Shown piece after piece: positions 47,020-55,345 of a stretch of 64,000 nucleotides of DNA. The stretch's first letter is position 1. Each line of letters begins with the position of its first letter. The position numbers and the translations under genes are program-made. The stretch covers positions 86,187-150,186 of the forward strand of contig JACKFC010000008.1 in the NCBI GenBank assembly GCA_020632665.1, written 5' to 3'. This stretch comes from Deltaproteobacteria bacterium (GTDB taxonomy: Bacteria > Myxococcota_A > UBA9042). Under the pieces are notes generated by a model. It ran no database searches. It had not been told where the DNA came from and saw only the letters and a list, made by a program, of their open reading frames with translations.

Positions 47020-48408
47020 GTGAGCAGCTCGGACAAGGATCAACACGGCCTTCCTGCCGCCCCGCCACCCGGGGAACGCGCCGCGCTGCCGTCTCGCCTA
47101 CGTGGCGACGCCCGGCGCGCTCGCGACAAGACGCAATTCGGCGTCACCACGCACGACGCGCAGCCGAGCGAACCACCTCACGGCGAACATCGGCCAACGG
47201 TGCAGCAGTTCGGCGCCACGATGTCTGGCCATCGGCACCAGGAGACCGTGCTCTACGAGGCCGACGCCGCCGAGCCGGCGCAGCCTCCGCTGCCGGGTGT
47301 CGGCCTGGACGAGCTGCTCGAGCGCGGCCCACGCGACGCCGACGACGCGATCGTCCGCATCCGCGACGTCGCCAAGGCGCTCGAGGCGCGCCACGCCAAG
47401 GGCATGGGTCACGGTGGCCTGACGACGCGCCACATTCGCTACGTTCCCGACGAGAAGGGCGAGTTGGTCCTGCTCGATATGCCCGACGCCAAGGTGGACG
47501 AGCTCTTCGAGGCCCGCTTCGAGGCGCCGGAGCTCTCGGGTGCGCTGCAGACCCGCACCGTGCAGCCGACCCGCGCCGACGTGTACGCGCTCGGCGCGAT
47601 CTTCTTCGAGATGGTCTGCGGTCGACCACTCTACCAAGCGCCGACACCGAAAGACCTGCGCAACAAGCACGCCCGCGCCGCCGTTCCCGGCGCGCGCCAA
47701 GCCAACCCCGACGCAGACCTACCGCCGTCGGTCGAATTGGTGATGCAGAAGGCGCTGAAGAAGCGCCCCGGCGATCGCCATGCCGACGCGGCCGCCTTCA
47801 TTGCCGACCTCGTCTCGGCCAATTCCGACGACGACCGCGGCACCGTTCACCTCTCCGCCGAGGAAGCCAGCTTCCTCAAGGATATCCTCGAGGCCAAGAC
47901 GCAGTCCGAGCGGACCAAGCAAGAGGTCGAAGAGGAGAAGAAGCGGGTCGAAGAGGAGAAGCGTCGCGCTGCCGCCGAGGCCGCGGCCGCGGAAGCAGCC
48001 CGAGACGCGGCACGGCAAGCGGAAGAGGCCGCCAATCTCGCCGCACAGGGCGCAGAGACGCGCAAGAAGACGATGCGCAAGCTCAGCATCGTGGCCGTCC
48101 TGGTGGTGATCGCCGCCGGTGGCGCCGCTGCGTGGTTCCTGACCCGCGACCCCGAGATCGTGACCAAGACCGAGACCGTGACCAAGACGGTGACCAAGAC
48201 GGTGACCAAGACCGAGGTCAAGCTGGTCGAGGTGCCGGTCGTCATCGAGGCGGGCCCGACCCAGCCGGTCGACGCCGGCTCGACCGAAGAACCCGAGAAG
48301 AAGGTCCGGCGGCCCAAGCCCCGGCCCAAGCCCCGGCCCGAGCCCGAGGCAGAGCCCAAGCCCAAGCCCAAGCCCGCGACGGACCCGAACGCGCTGCCGG
48401 TCTGGTGA
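47020..48408 (+). CDS. Truncated kinase-like (pseudokinase) membrane protein
   Basis: A 462-residue protein from GTG 47020. A disordered start is followed by only the C-lobe of a Ser/Thr-kinase fold (about 95-270): KGMGHGGLTTRHIRYV where kinases have HRDL, VLLDMPDAK in place of DFG, RFEAPELSG for the APE region, ADVYALGAIFFEMVCGRPLY for helix F and KALKKRPGDRHADAAAFIADL for helix I. No N-lobe, Gly loop or catalytic Asp, so no phosphotransfer is expected. A charged coiled coil (EEEKKRVEEEKRRAAAEAAAAE), one membrane segment (about 355-376), VTKTETVTKTVTKT repeats and a Pro/Lys-rich tail (KPRPKPRPEPEAEPKPKP) follow. Architecture parallels the larger pseudokinase at 24344-27475. Confidence 0.8.
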   Translation: MSSSDKDQHGLPAAPPPGERAALPSRLRGDARRARDKTQFGVTTHDAQPSEPPHGEHRPTVQQFGATMSGHRHQETVLYEADAAEPAQPPLPGVGLDELLERGPRDADDAIVRIRDVAKALEARHAKGMGHGGLTTRHIRYVPDEKGELVLLDMPDAKVDELFEARFEAPELSGALQTRTVQPTRADVYALGAIFFEMVCGRPLYQAPTPKDLRNKHARAAVPGARQANPDADLPPSVELVMQKALKKRPGDRHADAAAFIADLVSANSDDDRGTVHLSAEEASFLKDILEAKTQSERTKQEVEEEKKRVEEEKRRAAAEAAAAEAARDAARQAEEAANLAAQGAETRKKTMRKLSIVAVLVVIAAGGAAAWFLTRDPEIVTKTETVTKTVTKTVTKTEVKLVEVPVVIEAGPTQPVDAGSTEEPEKKVRRPKPRPKPRPEPEAEPKPKPKPATDPNALPVW

Positions 48409-48442
48409 GGCCGAGGCAAACGACAGTGGCAGGAGCGCGCGC

Positions 48443-49066
48443 ATGAACGCAGCGGAATTTTGGGATCTCCCGCGGGGGACGCGGCCATCGGCGCTGATGA
48501 TGGAGATCGTGCCGGCCTCGCCGGTGAAGCTCCCGGCGGCGTCGATCTCGCTGCCGAGCACGATCGTCGTTCGCGGCACCGGCGGCGGCACCTGGTCCGG
48601 TCGCTTGGTCGATGGGAAGATCGCGATGGCCGAGGGGGCGCAGCATCCAGCGCTCTGCGCGGTCACGGTCGAGCGCAACACCTTGCGTGAGCTCGTCGCC
48701 GGCGCGTTGCGTGACCGTGGCCTGAAGATCATGGAGCGGCTCGGCCGGCCCATGGCCATCCCCGACCTCTCGCGCCTGCCGGTGCGTGAGGACCGCGCCC
48801 TGGCCTTGGCGAAATTGCAGGGCAGCATCGCGATCGAGATCGTCGACCGAGATTTCGGTGAGACCCACCGGATCGTGGTGACCTTCGGCGACGCCGCGCC
48901 CGCCTTCGAGACCGCGACCACGACGGTGCGCATCGACGCCGACGAGGCCGTCGAATGGATCGCGACCCGCGCCGACCCGCGCGCCATCCTCAAGGGCGGC
49001 CGGGTTCGCGTCGAGGGCGACCTCGCGCTGCCGACCCGCGCCCTGGCTCTTGTCCTCGACCCGTAG
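48443..49066 (+). CDS. SCP2-like lipid-binding domain protein
   Basis: A 207-residue soluble protein from ATG 48443. Its second half (VVTFGD, ATTTVRIDADEAVEWIATRADPRAIL, GGRVRVEGDLALPTRALALVL) has the pattern of the sterol-carrier-protein-2 fold, in which a lipid lies under a five-stranded sheet; the first half (SPVKLPAASISLPSTIVVRG, WSGRLVDGKIAMAEG) may be a second sheet of the same fold. No export signal. It is followed after 21 bases by the DUF6178-like gene, so lipid or cofactor binding may serve that protein. The family assignment is from pattern only. Confidence 0.6.
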   Translation: MNAAEFWDLPRGTRPSALMMEIVPASPVKLPAASISLPSTIVVRGTGGGTWSGRLVDGKIAMAEGAQHPALCAVTVERNTLRELVAGALRDRGLKIMERLGRPMAIPDLSRLPVREDRALALAKLQGSIAIEIVDRDFGETHRIVVTFGDAAPAFETATTTVRIDADEAVEWIATRADPRAILKGGRVRVEGDLALPTRALALVLDP

Positions 49067-49087
49067 CCGAGATCTCTAGGAGAGACC

Positions 49088-51355
49088 ATGAGTGACGCAG
49101 ATCGCCTGCGCCGCGCCCTGCGCTCGCGCGCCCGGCGCGCCCCCCGCGACGCCGAAGCCGAAGCCGAGCGCGTGCGCCGCAACGAAGAGCTCGCGCGGGC
49201 CCAGGCCGAAGCAGACCCCGGACCGCGCGCGCCGAGCCCGGCCGTGGCTGCCAGCACCGCGCTGGCGCACGCCGCCGACGCCGGCTCGCAGCTCGCCTTG
49301 GCCCGGCTCGACCAGGACGCGCCGTTGCGGCTGCACGGCGACCCGGACAACGGGCTCGACGACGACGAAGAGGCCGCCGCGATCGCCGAGGAGGTCCTCG
49401 AGACCACCGTCGCGCCGGATCCCTACGAGGAGCACGCCCTGGCCCGCGCCGAGGCGCTGGCGCCGATGCTCCACGGCGGGCCGCGCTCGTTCGGCATCTC
49501 GCGCTTGCCGGCGGATTTCCACGTCCTCTCTGGCGCCGACAAGCTCGAATGGCTGCTCGCCCTGCCCGACGCCCGGGCCAGCGTGCAGGCCCTTCCCGCC
49601 GAGGAGTTGGTCTTCCTGCTCGACACGATCGGCCTGGCCGACGCGGGGGAGCTGCTCGCCCTCGCCAGCGCGCGGCAGCTACAGGCGGCGGTGGATCTCG
49701 ACGTCTGGCGCGGTGATCGCATCGACCGTCGGGCCTTCGCCCACCTGCTCGCGGTGGCGATCGCCGCCGGTCCCGAGGTCGTCGACCGGCTCATCGCGGC
49801 GCAGGAAGACGGGCTGCTGACCGCCTTCGTGGCGCGCTCGGCGTTGATCTTCGAGGGCTTCGAGGAGGCCGAGCAGGCTGCCCCCGAAGATTGGGAGCTC
49901 TTCTCCGCCCCGGACGGCAAGTTCTATGTTGCGGTCGACACCGAAGACAGCGCTCTCGGACCGATTCGCGTCATCGTCGAGTCGCTGTTCCGCATGTCGG
50001 TCGAGCGCGGCCGGCGCGTGCTGCGCGCGGTCCGTTGGGAGCTGCCCGAGGCGCTCGAAGAGGACCTCTACGATCACCGCGGCCGCCGCCTCGCCGATCT
50101 GGGCTTCATGCCCCGCGACGAGGCCCGTGAGATCTATGCCTACGCCTCGCCCGAGTCCACCCGCGAGCGGCTGGAAGAGCAGCTCGCCGGCGTCTCTGGC
50201 CCCGCCAGCGGGACGCTGCGGCCCTATATGCCGGGCGCAGCGCCGGTCGACGCCGACGCGCCGACGCGCACCGATCTGGCCCTCTCCGGCATGCCCGGGC
50301 CCGGCTTCCTCGCCGATGCTGCGGCGATGCTGCCCTGGGCCGACCAGGAGCGCCTGCAGACCGGCCTGGTCTTTCTCGCCTACCGCGTGCAGGCCGCGCT
50401 GGCCGAGCGCTTCGACGACTCGGATTTGCTCGTCTCACACGCCCGCCACGCGCTCACGACGGCCGATATGGGCCTGCACTTCCTGGCCCGCGGCCGCGCC
50501 GAAGTCGGGGCCGCGATCTTGCAGATCGCCCCGATCGACGTGGTCTTCAGCGCCGGCCACAGCCTGGTGGTGCAGCTGCACCTGCGCGCCACCGCGCTGC
50601 GTCGTCGGCTCGGTGCCGCTTCGCGTGCCGGGCTCTTCGACGGCCGTGACGGCGCGATCCTCCGCGGCCTGCTGCGCCCGTTGCCGCTCTGGCCGATGGC
50701 CGAGGCCGAGCTGGTCGCCGCCGCCGCCGGCAACCCCGACGGTCGTCGGGTCGCCGCCGCTGCCGCTGCGACGCCTTCGCCGCTGCCCGACGAGCCCGAT
50801 CGCGACATCGACGACGAAGACGCCGACAGCCAAGACCGCGCCGCCGCTGCCGGGCTCCGGCCCTACGAGCGGCACGAAGAGCTGCGCGCCGCCTCGCTCG
50901 CGCTCTCTGCGATCGGGGCCCAGCTCACCCTGCTCGAGCGCTCGGTCGATGGAGCCCTCTCCGCCGCCATGGGCACGATCGACGCCGCGCTCGGCGACCG
51001 CACCGGCGACGTCACGCTCTCGGCGCTGCTCGCCACTTCGGTCGCCTGGGCCGTCCTCGACGGCAGCCCGCGGCTCGAGCCGCTCGGCGCGGACGCGCTG
51101 CGTCGACTGCTGGTCGAGGCGATGGACGGGCCGGAAGGTGGGCGTCGCATCCGTGGCGACCTGCGGGCCGCGATCTCTCGCGCCCTGCTGGCGCTGCCGG
51201 ACCTCGACGACGACGGCGCCGCCGCGCTCGAAGCCGCCGTCGGCCGCGCCCTCGACGCGCTCGATCACGAGCTCGGCGGTCTCGATCCGGCGCGCCCGGT
51301 CGACGTTCGCTTCGTCGGCGCCGCCCTGCTGGTCGCTCAGCCCTCGCGCATGTAG
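49088..51355 (+). CDS. Large cytosolic protein resembling DUF6178
   Basis: A 755-residue soluble protein. ATG 49088 has CTAGGAGAG upstream. After a basic, disordered start comes the region that recalls the DUF6178 family of deltaproteobacteria: LSGADKLEWLLALPDARASVQALPAEEL, LLDTIGLADAGELLALAS, LDVWRGDRIDRRAFAHLL, then AAPEDWELFSAPDGKFYVAV and LRAVRWELPEALEEDLYDHRGRRLADLGF, FMPRDEAREIYAYASPE. The C-terminal half is Ala/Leu-rich helical and less conserved-looking. No catalytic motif is evident. It ends 19 bases inside the convergent reductase gene. Biochemical role unknown. Confidence 0.75.
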   Translation: MSDADRLRRALRSRARRAPRDAEAEAERVRRNEELARAQAEADPGPRAPSPAVAASTALAHAADAGSQLALARLDQDAPLRLHGDPDNGLDDDEEAAAIAEEVLETTVAPDPYEEHALARAEALAPMLHGGPRSFGISRLPADFHVLSGADKLEWLLALPDARASVQALPAEELVFLLDTIGLADAGELLALASARQLQAAVDLDVWRGDRIDRRAFAHLLAVAIAAGPEVVDRLIAAQEDGLLTAFVARSALIFEGFEEAEQAAPEDWELFSAPDGKFYVAVDTEDSALGPIRVIVESLFRMSVERGRRVLRAVRWELPEALEEDLYDHRGRRLADLGFMPRDEAREIYAYASPESTRERLEEQLAGVSGPASGTLRPYMPGAAPVDADAPTRTDLALSGMPGPGFLADAAAMLPWADQERLQTGLVFLAYRVQAALAERFDDSDLLVSHARHALTTADMGLHFLARGRAEVGAAILQIAPIDVVFSAGHSLVVQLHLRATALRRRLGAASRAGLFDGRDGAILRGLLRPLPLWPMAEAELVAAAAGNPDGRRVAAAAAATPSPLPDEPDRDIDDEDADSQDRAAAAGLRPYERHEELRAASLALSAIGAQLTLLERSVDGALSAAMGTIDAALGDRTGDVTLSALLATSVAWAVLDGSPRLEPLGADALRRLLVEAMDGPEGGRRIRGDLRAAISRALLALPDLDDDGAAALEAAVGRALDALDHELGGLDPARPVDVRFVGAALLVAQPSRM

Positions 51356-51882
51356 CAGAGCTGCATCAACCCGCTCGGGTAGCGCTCGCTCCACGAGAGC
51401 CGCCAATTCGAGCGCGGCATCGTCACCTCGGGGTCGTCGTCGAAGAGGCGCGGCCCAGCTCCGACGATCGTCGGCACGATCGAGACGATGATCGTGTCGC
51501 ACAGCCCCGCCGCGATGAAGCCGCGCGCCACGCTGCCACCGTCGATGTAGAGGTGATGCAGCCCCTCTTCGCGGAGCAGGCGCGCCAGCTCGCCAACGTC
51601 GCCCGAGGCGAAGCGCACCGTCGGCAGCGGCGAGGGCTGCCCTGCCAGCGTCTCCGAGAGGACGATGACCGGCTTTTCGCCGTAGGGCCACTCACCGAAT
51701 CCGCGGACGGTCTCGTAGGTATTGCGGCCCATCACCAGCGCGTCGACCTCGGCGAAGAAGCTCTGGAAGCCGTAGTCCTCGCCTTCGACCTGCATCGCGT
51801 CGAGGAAGGAGAGGTCGCCGTCGGGTCCGGCGATCCGGCCATCGAGGCTCATGGCCATGAAGATCGTCGCATGTGCCTGCAT
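51337..51882 (-). CDS. RibD C-terminal/dihydrofolate-reductase-like NADPH reductase
   Basis: A 181-residue enzyme. ATG 51882 follows GGAGTGACG; longer frames to 53124 cross the divergent lipoprotein. Family motifs: FMAMSLDGRIAGPDGDLSFLD at the start, DALVMGRNTYETVRGFGEWPY, PVIVLSET, GLHHLYIDGGSVARGFIAAGL with the NADPH-binding Gly-Gly, and IIVSIVPTIVGAGPRLF. Such stand-alone proteins reduce pterin- or riboflavin-related substrates, often uncharacterised. It overlaps the end of the convergent DUF6178-like gene and is divergent from the glycosidase-like lipoprotein. Confidence 0.87.
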   Translation of the reverse strand: MQAHATIFMAMSLDGRIAGPDGDLSFLDAMQVEGEDYGFQSFFAEVDALVMGRNTYETVRGFGEWPYGEKPVIVLSETLAGQPSPLPTVRFASGDVGELARLLREEGLHHLYIDGGSVARGFIAAGLCDTIIVSIVPTIVGAGPRLFDDDPEVTMPRSNWRLSWSERYPSGLMQLCYMREG

Positions 51883-52008
51883 CGTCACTCCCCGTCGCGT
51901 TCTTCGCGGTCGCGGTCGAACCCTACCCGGCAGGGCCGAGACGTCAACGCCGCTTGCCGCCCGCGCGTGCCTTTGCCAGCCTGCGCCGGCCAACCCCCGG
52001 AGGCTCCG

Positions 52009-54780
52009 ATGTCCACCACCGGCTCTCTGTTTCGCCCCGCCGCCGCACTTCGGCCCGCGTCGCTGGTCGCGCTCCTGCTCTCCCTCTCGCTCCTCGGTTG
52101 CGGCGAACCTGCCGCCACGGTGCCCTCCGCAGCGCCGGCGATCGCCAGCGCCGGCACGGTGGCCGTTCGCGTCGTGCTCCCCGCCTCTGCCGGGGCCGGA
52201 CTGCAGCGCGCCGGTGAGGACCTGGTCGAGGCCCTGGCCGCGACGACCGGCGCCACGGCGGCGCCGCTGGTCGTGGGATCGGTGCCGAGCGCGGGAACCG
52301 TCGTCGCTGTCGAGCTCGCCGGCGCGGCCGAAGCCCGCGGCCTCGAAGGCTTCCGCATCGACAAGCACGCCTTCGCCAGCGGCGCCGTTGGCCTGCGCGT
52401 CCGCGCCGCGACCGAGCTCGGCGCCAGCCATGGCCTGCGCGCGGTCTGTGAGGCGCTCGGCGTGCGCTGGCACCACCCGGAAGAGACCTTCGTCCCGCCC
52501 GCCGACGCCGCCCGCACCCTGCCGTGGACCTTCGACGGCGCCGTGCAAGCCCCGCGCTTCGCCTTCCGTGGCCTGCACGAGCACACCCAGCACCCGATCC
52601 CGGCGTCGGATTTCGTCTTCCGCCCGACCGAGCCGGGCTTTGCCGAGATGGCCCGCAACTGGCTCCTGTGGATCGCGCGCAACCGCAACAACGTCGCGAG
52701 CTTTCACATGCTCAAATCGGTCGATCTCGACGCCTGGTTGCCGGAGCTGAAGAAGCTCGCTTCGTATGGCAGCGACCACGGCGTCCGGCTCGGCATGGTC
52801 ACCAGCTTCGCCGACCAGCAGCAGAACAACTACAAGCACATCGACGAGAGCAAGACCGACGCCGGCGGCGCGCCGGTTGCCGACGAGGTACAGATCCGCG
52901 CCAGCCTCGACCGCCTGGTCGGCGCCGGCATCGATTGGATCGCCTTCCAGATCGGCACCAGCGAGTTCACCAAGCCCGAGGACGCCCGCGTGCTCGGCTG
53001 GCTGCAGACCGCCCTCGATCACCTCGCCGCCGCACACCCCGGCACCGAGGCCTTCGCCTGGATCCACACCACCTGCAGCCTGAAGGACGAGAAGGGCGGC
53101 TATTTCTACCACCTGCCGCTGCAATCACCCGCCGCGCTCGGGGCCTGGGTCCACACCACGATGTTCTACACCCTCGAGCACCCCGCGCCGGTCTATGATT
53201 GCGAGACCTTCCACCAGCAGCGCGACTTCGCCACCGCCGCCGCCGGCACGCGGCCCCTGGTCTACTTCCCCGAGACGGCCTGGTGGCTCGGCTTCGACAA
53301 CAACGTTCCGCTCGCCCTGCCGATCACCGGCTGGTCGCGGCACTACGACGCCGCCTCGCTCCCCGACGCCTACTCCGGCCACGTCACCTTCACCAGCGGC
53401 CGTGAGTGGGGCTATTGGATGTACGACCACCACGTCCTGCGCCTGGGCTGGGACCCGCAGACGAGCTGGCGCGACTACCTCGACGACGTCGCCGGCCTCT
53501 TTGGTGTGCACGGCGAAAAGGTCGCCGACGTGCTCGAGCGCTGGGCCGAGCGGCAGGTGCAGGACCTCTACGTCACCAACCCGATGCTCACCTTCTACCT
53601 CGCCGGCGAGCTGCCGCAGGACGAGATCGGCGCCGCCGCCGGCATCCTCGCGCGTCGGCCCAAGCCCGCCTTCAGCGCGGTCCTCGCCTACGACGCCGCC
53701 GCCTGGAAGGGCTTCGAGGCCGACCTCGCGGACCTCGCCGCGATGCAGAAGGCCTACGGCGACCTGCTCGCCGAGCTACCCGCGCCCGCCGCCGAGGCCG
53801 CGCCCGCCGACCTCGCTGCGCGGCTCTACAAAGAGCTGCACGCGACGCTCTGGCTCTACGTCCGCCGCATCGAGCACACCCGGCGGCTCTACCAAGGCGT
53901 CGTCGCGCTGCGGCCGTGGCAGCAGGCCAAGCTCGCCGCCGGGCCGACCGGTGACCCGGACCTCGCCATCCGCGACGCCGCCAAGGCCGCCGCTGCGGTC
54001 GAGCTCTCCGCCGCGGTGACCATCGGCGACGCCGTCGCATCGGCCTTGGTCGACGGTGAGGCGCGCTACCGCTATCCGCTCGAGGTCTTGGCCCGGCCCA
54101 AGCCCGAGACCAAGACCTCGTATCCGTTTGGCTATTTGGAGCAGACCTCGACAGCCTTCTTCTGGCGGCGGCGGGAGGTGCAGCTCGCCGCGTTGATCGA
54201 CAAGGCGACCGGTGGCGGCAAGCAGGCCTGGACCGCGGTGCCGACCGTGGTGGCGAGCACCGGCAAGGAGCAGACCAGCTTGGTCGCGCCGGACCATCCG
54301 GTCGCCAAGAGCGCGCTGCCGGGCTTCGTGCCGCGCTTGCTCTGGGGCGCGACGGCGGCGGCTGGCGGTGGCATCACCCTCGCCATCGCCACCGACTTCG
54401 ACGCCAACGGCCTACCCGACGCCGGCAGCGAGCAGGACGTTGCGCTCACCGCCGCCGGCGCCACCTGGACCGGAACGCTCTCGCCCTTCTCGCTCGAGGT
54501 GCAGGACAGCGCCGGCAACCCGATCGGCACGCTGCACCTGCTCGACGCCGCGTTCTCGGCCACGTTGCAGACCAACGCCGGCGTGCCGAGCGCGATCGAC
54601 GCGGTCACGGTGAGTGGCGGCACGCCGACCGACGCCTTCATCGCCCTGATGCAGGCGGTCGGTGGCATCGACGTCGCCGGTGCGTCGGCGCTGCTGAAGA
54701 GTGTCTTCGGCGTGGCGCAGACCGAGCCGCTGCCGTCGCAGCTGCCGGTCGCGTTCGCCTTCGCGCCCGTCGCGCCTTGA
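52009..54780 (+). CDS. Glycosidase-like lipoprotein (GH20/GH67-type N-terminal domains)
   Basis: A 923-residue predicted lipoprotein. ATG 52009 follows CGGAGG; the signal peptide ends at lipobox LLGCG. Residues about 45-170 match the small alpha/beta domain found before GH20 and GH67 barrels: LQRAGEDLVEALAATTGA, GLEGFRIDKHAF, GLRVRAATELGASHGLRAVCEALGVRWHHPEETFVP. A barrel-like region follows (FAFRGLHEHTQHPIP, WIARNRNNVASFHMLKS, IDWIAFQIGTSEFTKPED, TEAFAWIHTTCSL, LPITGWSRHYDA). The catalytic pair cannot be assigned with confidence. A C-terminal half of helices and a final beta domain is unusual in length. Probably acts on an extracellular or envelope glycan. Confidence 0.75.
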   Translation: MSTTGSLFRPAAALRPASLVALLLSLSLLGCGEPAATVPSAAPAIASAGTVAVRVVLPASAGAGLQRAGEDLVEALAATTGATAAPLVVGSVPSAGTVVAVELAGAAEARGLEGFRIDKHAFASGAVGLRVRAATELGASHGLRAVCEALGVRWHHPEETFVPPADAARTLPWTFDGAVQAPRFAFRGLHEHTQHPIPASDFVFRPTEPGFAEMARNWLLWIARNRNNVASFHMLKSVDLDAWLPELKKLASYGSDHGVRLGMVTSFADQQQNNYKHIDESKTDAGGAPVADEVQIRASLDRLVGAGIDWIAFQIGTSEFTKPEDARVLGWLQTALDHLAAAHPGTEAFAWIHTTCSLKDEKGGYFYHLPLQSPAALGAWVHTTMFYTLEHPAPVYDCETFHQQRDFATAAAGTRPLVYFPETAWWLGFDNNVPLALPITGWSRHYDAASLPDAYSGHVTFTSGREWGYWMYDHHVLRLGWDPQTSWRDYLDDVAGLFGVHGEKVADVLERWAERQVQDLYVTNPMLTFYLAGELPQDEIGAAAGILARRPKPAFSAVLAYDAAAWKGFEADLADLAAMQKAYGDLLAELPAPAAEAAPADLAARLYKELHATLWLYVRRIEHTRRLYQGVVALRPWQQAKLAAGPTGDPDLAIRDAAKAAAAVELSAAVTIGDAVASALVDGEARYRYPLEVLARPKPETKTSYPFGYLEQTSTAFFWRRREVQLAALIDKATGGGKQAWTAVPTVVASTGKEQTSLVAPDHPVAKSALPGFVPRLLWGATAAAGGGITLAIATDFDANGLPDAGSEQDVALTAAGATWTGTLSPFSLEVQDSAGNPIGTLHLLDAAFSATLQTNAGVPSAIDAVTVSGGTPTDAFIALMQAVGGIDVAGASALLKSVFGVAQTEPLPSQLPVAFAFAPVAP

Positions 54781-54789
54781 GCGCCGGCG

Positions 54790-55071
54790 TCAGGCTTCCG
54801 CGGCGGCGCGGCGCTCGCGTTCGCGCAGCAGCTGGGACCGCACCGCGTGGAAGCGGTCGATCGACTGATCGAGGCCTTGCTTGAGGCCGCTGATCGCAGC
54901 AATAAGGTCCGCATCGTCCGAGTTGTGACCGACACGGAGACGCGGCTCCAGCAATTCCTCGATCGTCGCGACCTCCAAGGACATCGCGGAGAGCGGCCCC
55001 GAGAGTTGATGGATCAACTGCAAGAGCCACTCGATCGACTCTTCTTCTCGGTCTGAATGCGAGCTGGACAT
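54790..55071 (-). CDS. Stand-alone H-box (histidine-kinase dimerisation-type) protein
   Basis: A 93-residue protein; ATG 55071 gives MSSSHSDREEESIEWLLQLI. The segment IHQLSGPLSAMSLEVATIEEL (His21) resembles the phospho-acceptor H-box of histidine kinases (H-E-L-x-x-P-L-x-A-I), and the following helix (LIAAISGLKQGLDQSIDRFHAVRSQLLRERERR) could complete a two-helix hairpin. There is no ATP-binding domain, so it could only be phosphorylated by, or compete with, another kinase. It is divergent from the signalling island with 274 bases between starts, suggesting shared control. Convergent with the glycosidase-like gene (nine bases). Confidence 0.6.
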   Translation of the reverse strand: MSSSHSDREEESIEWLLQLIHQLSGPLSAMSLEVATIEELLEPRLRVGHNSDDADLIAAISGLKQGLDQSIDRFHAVRSQLLRERERRAAAEA

Positions 55072-55211
55072 AGCGCCTCCCGACCACGATCGACGCGCGG
55101 ACCGCATGCTACCCGACGTCGGTTCACGCCGCGGACCATAGTGGAGCGGTCGGGGGGACGCAAGCGAGCTTGGGCGTGACGCAGTGGCTCGACGGATCTC
55201 GGTCCTTTCTG

Positions 55212-55240
55212 TTGATCGTCCGTTTTTTGTCCGTTATGGT
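55212..55240 (+). promoter_or_regulatory. Sigma-70-type promoter candidate for the signalling island
   Basis: TTGATC (55212-55217), 17-base spacer, TATGGT (55235-55240). It lies about 105 bases before the cyclase gene, in the spacer shared with the divergent H-box gene. The motif GTCCGTT occurs twice across the spacer and -10 element (55219-55225 and 55230-55236), so a repressor or activator site is possible. Confidence 0.5.
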
Positions 55241-55345
55241 CCGAACGACGGAGACGGATGAGAGCGCGCGCCCGTGACGTCGCAGGCGCGCATTTCTCGG
55301 CGATAGGTCGATGAAGCTCGACCTGCACGGGAGACGGAGTTGGCG

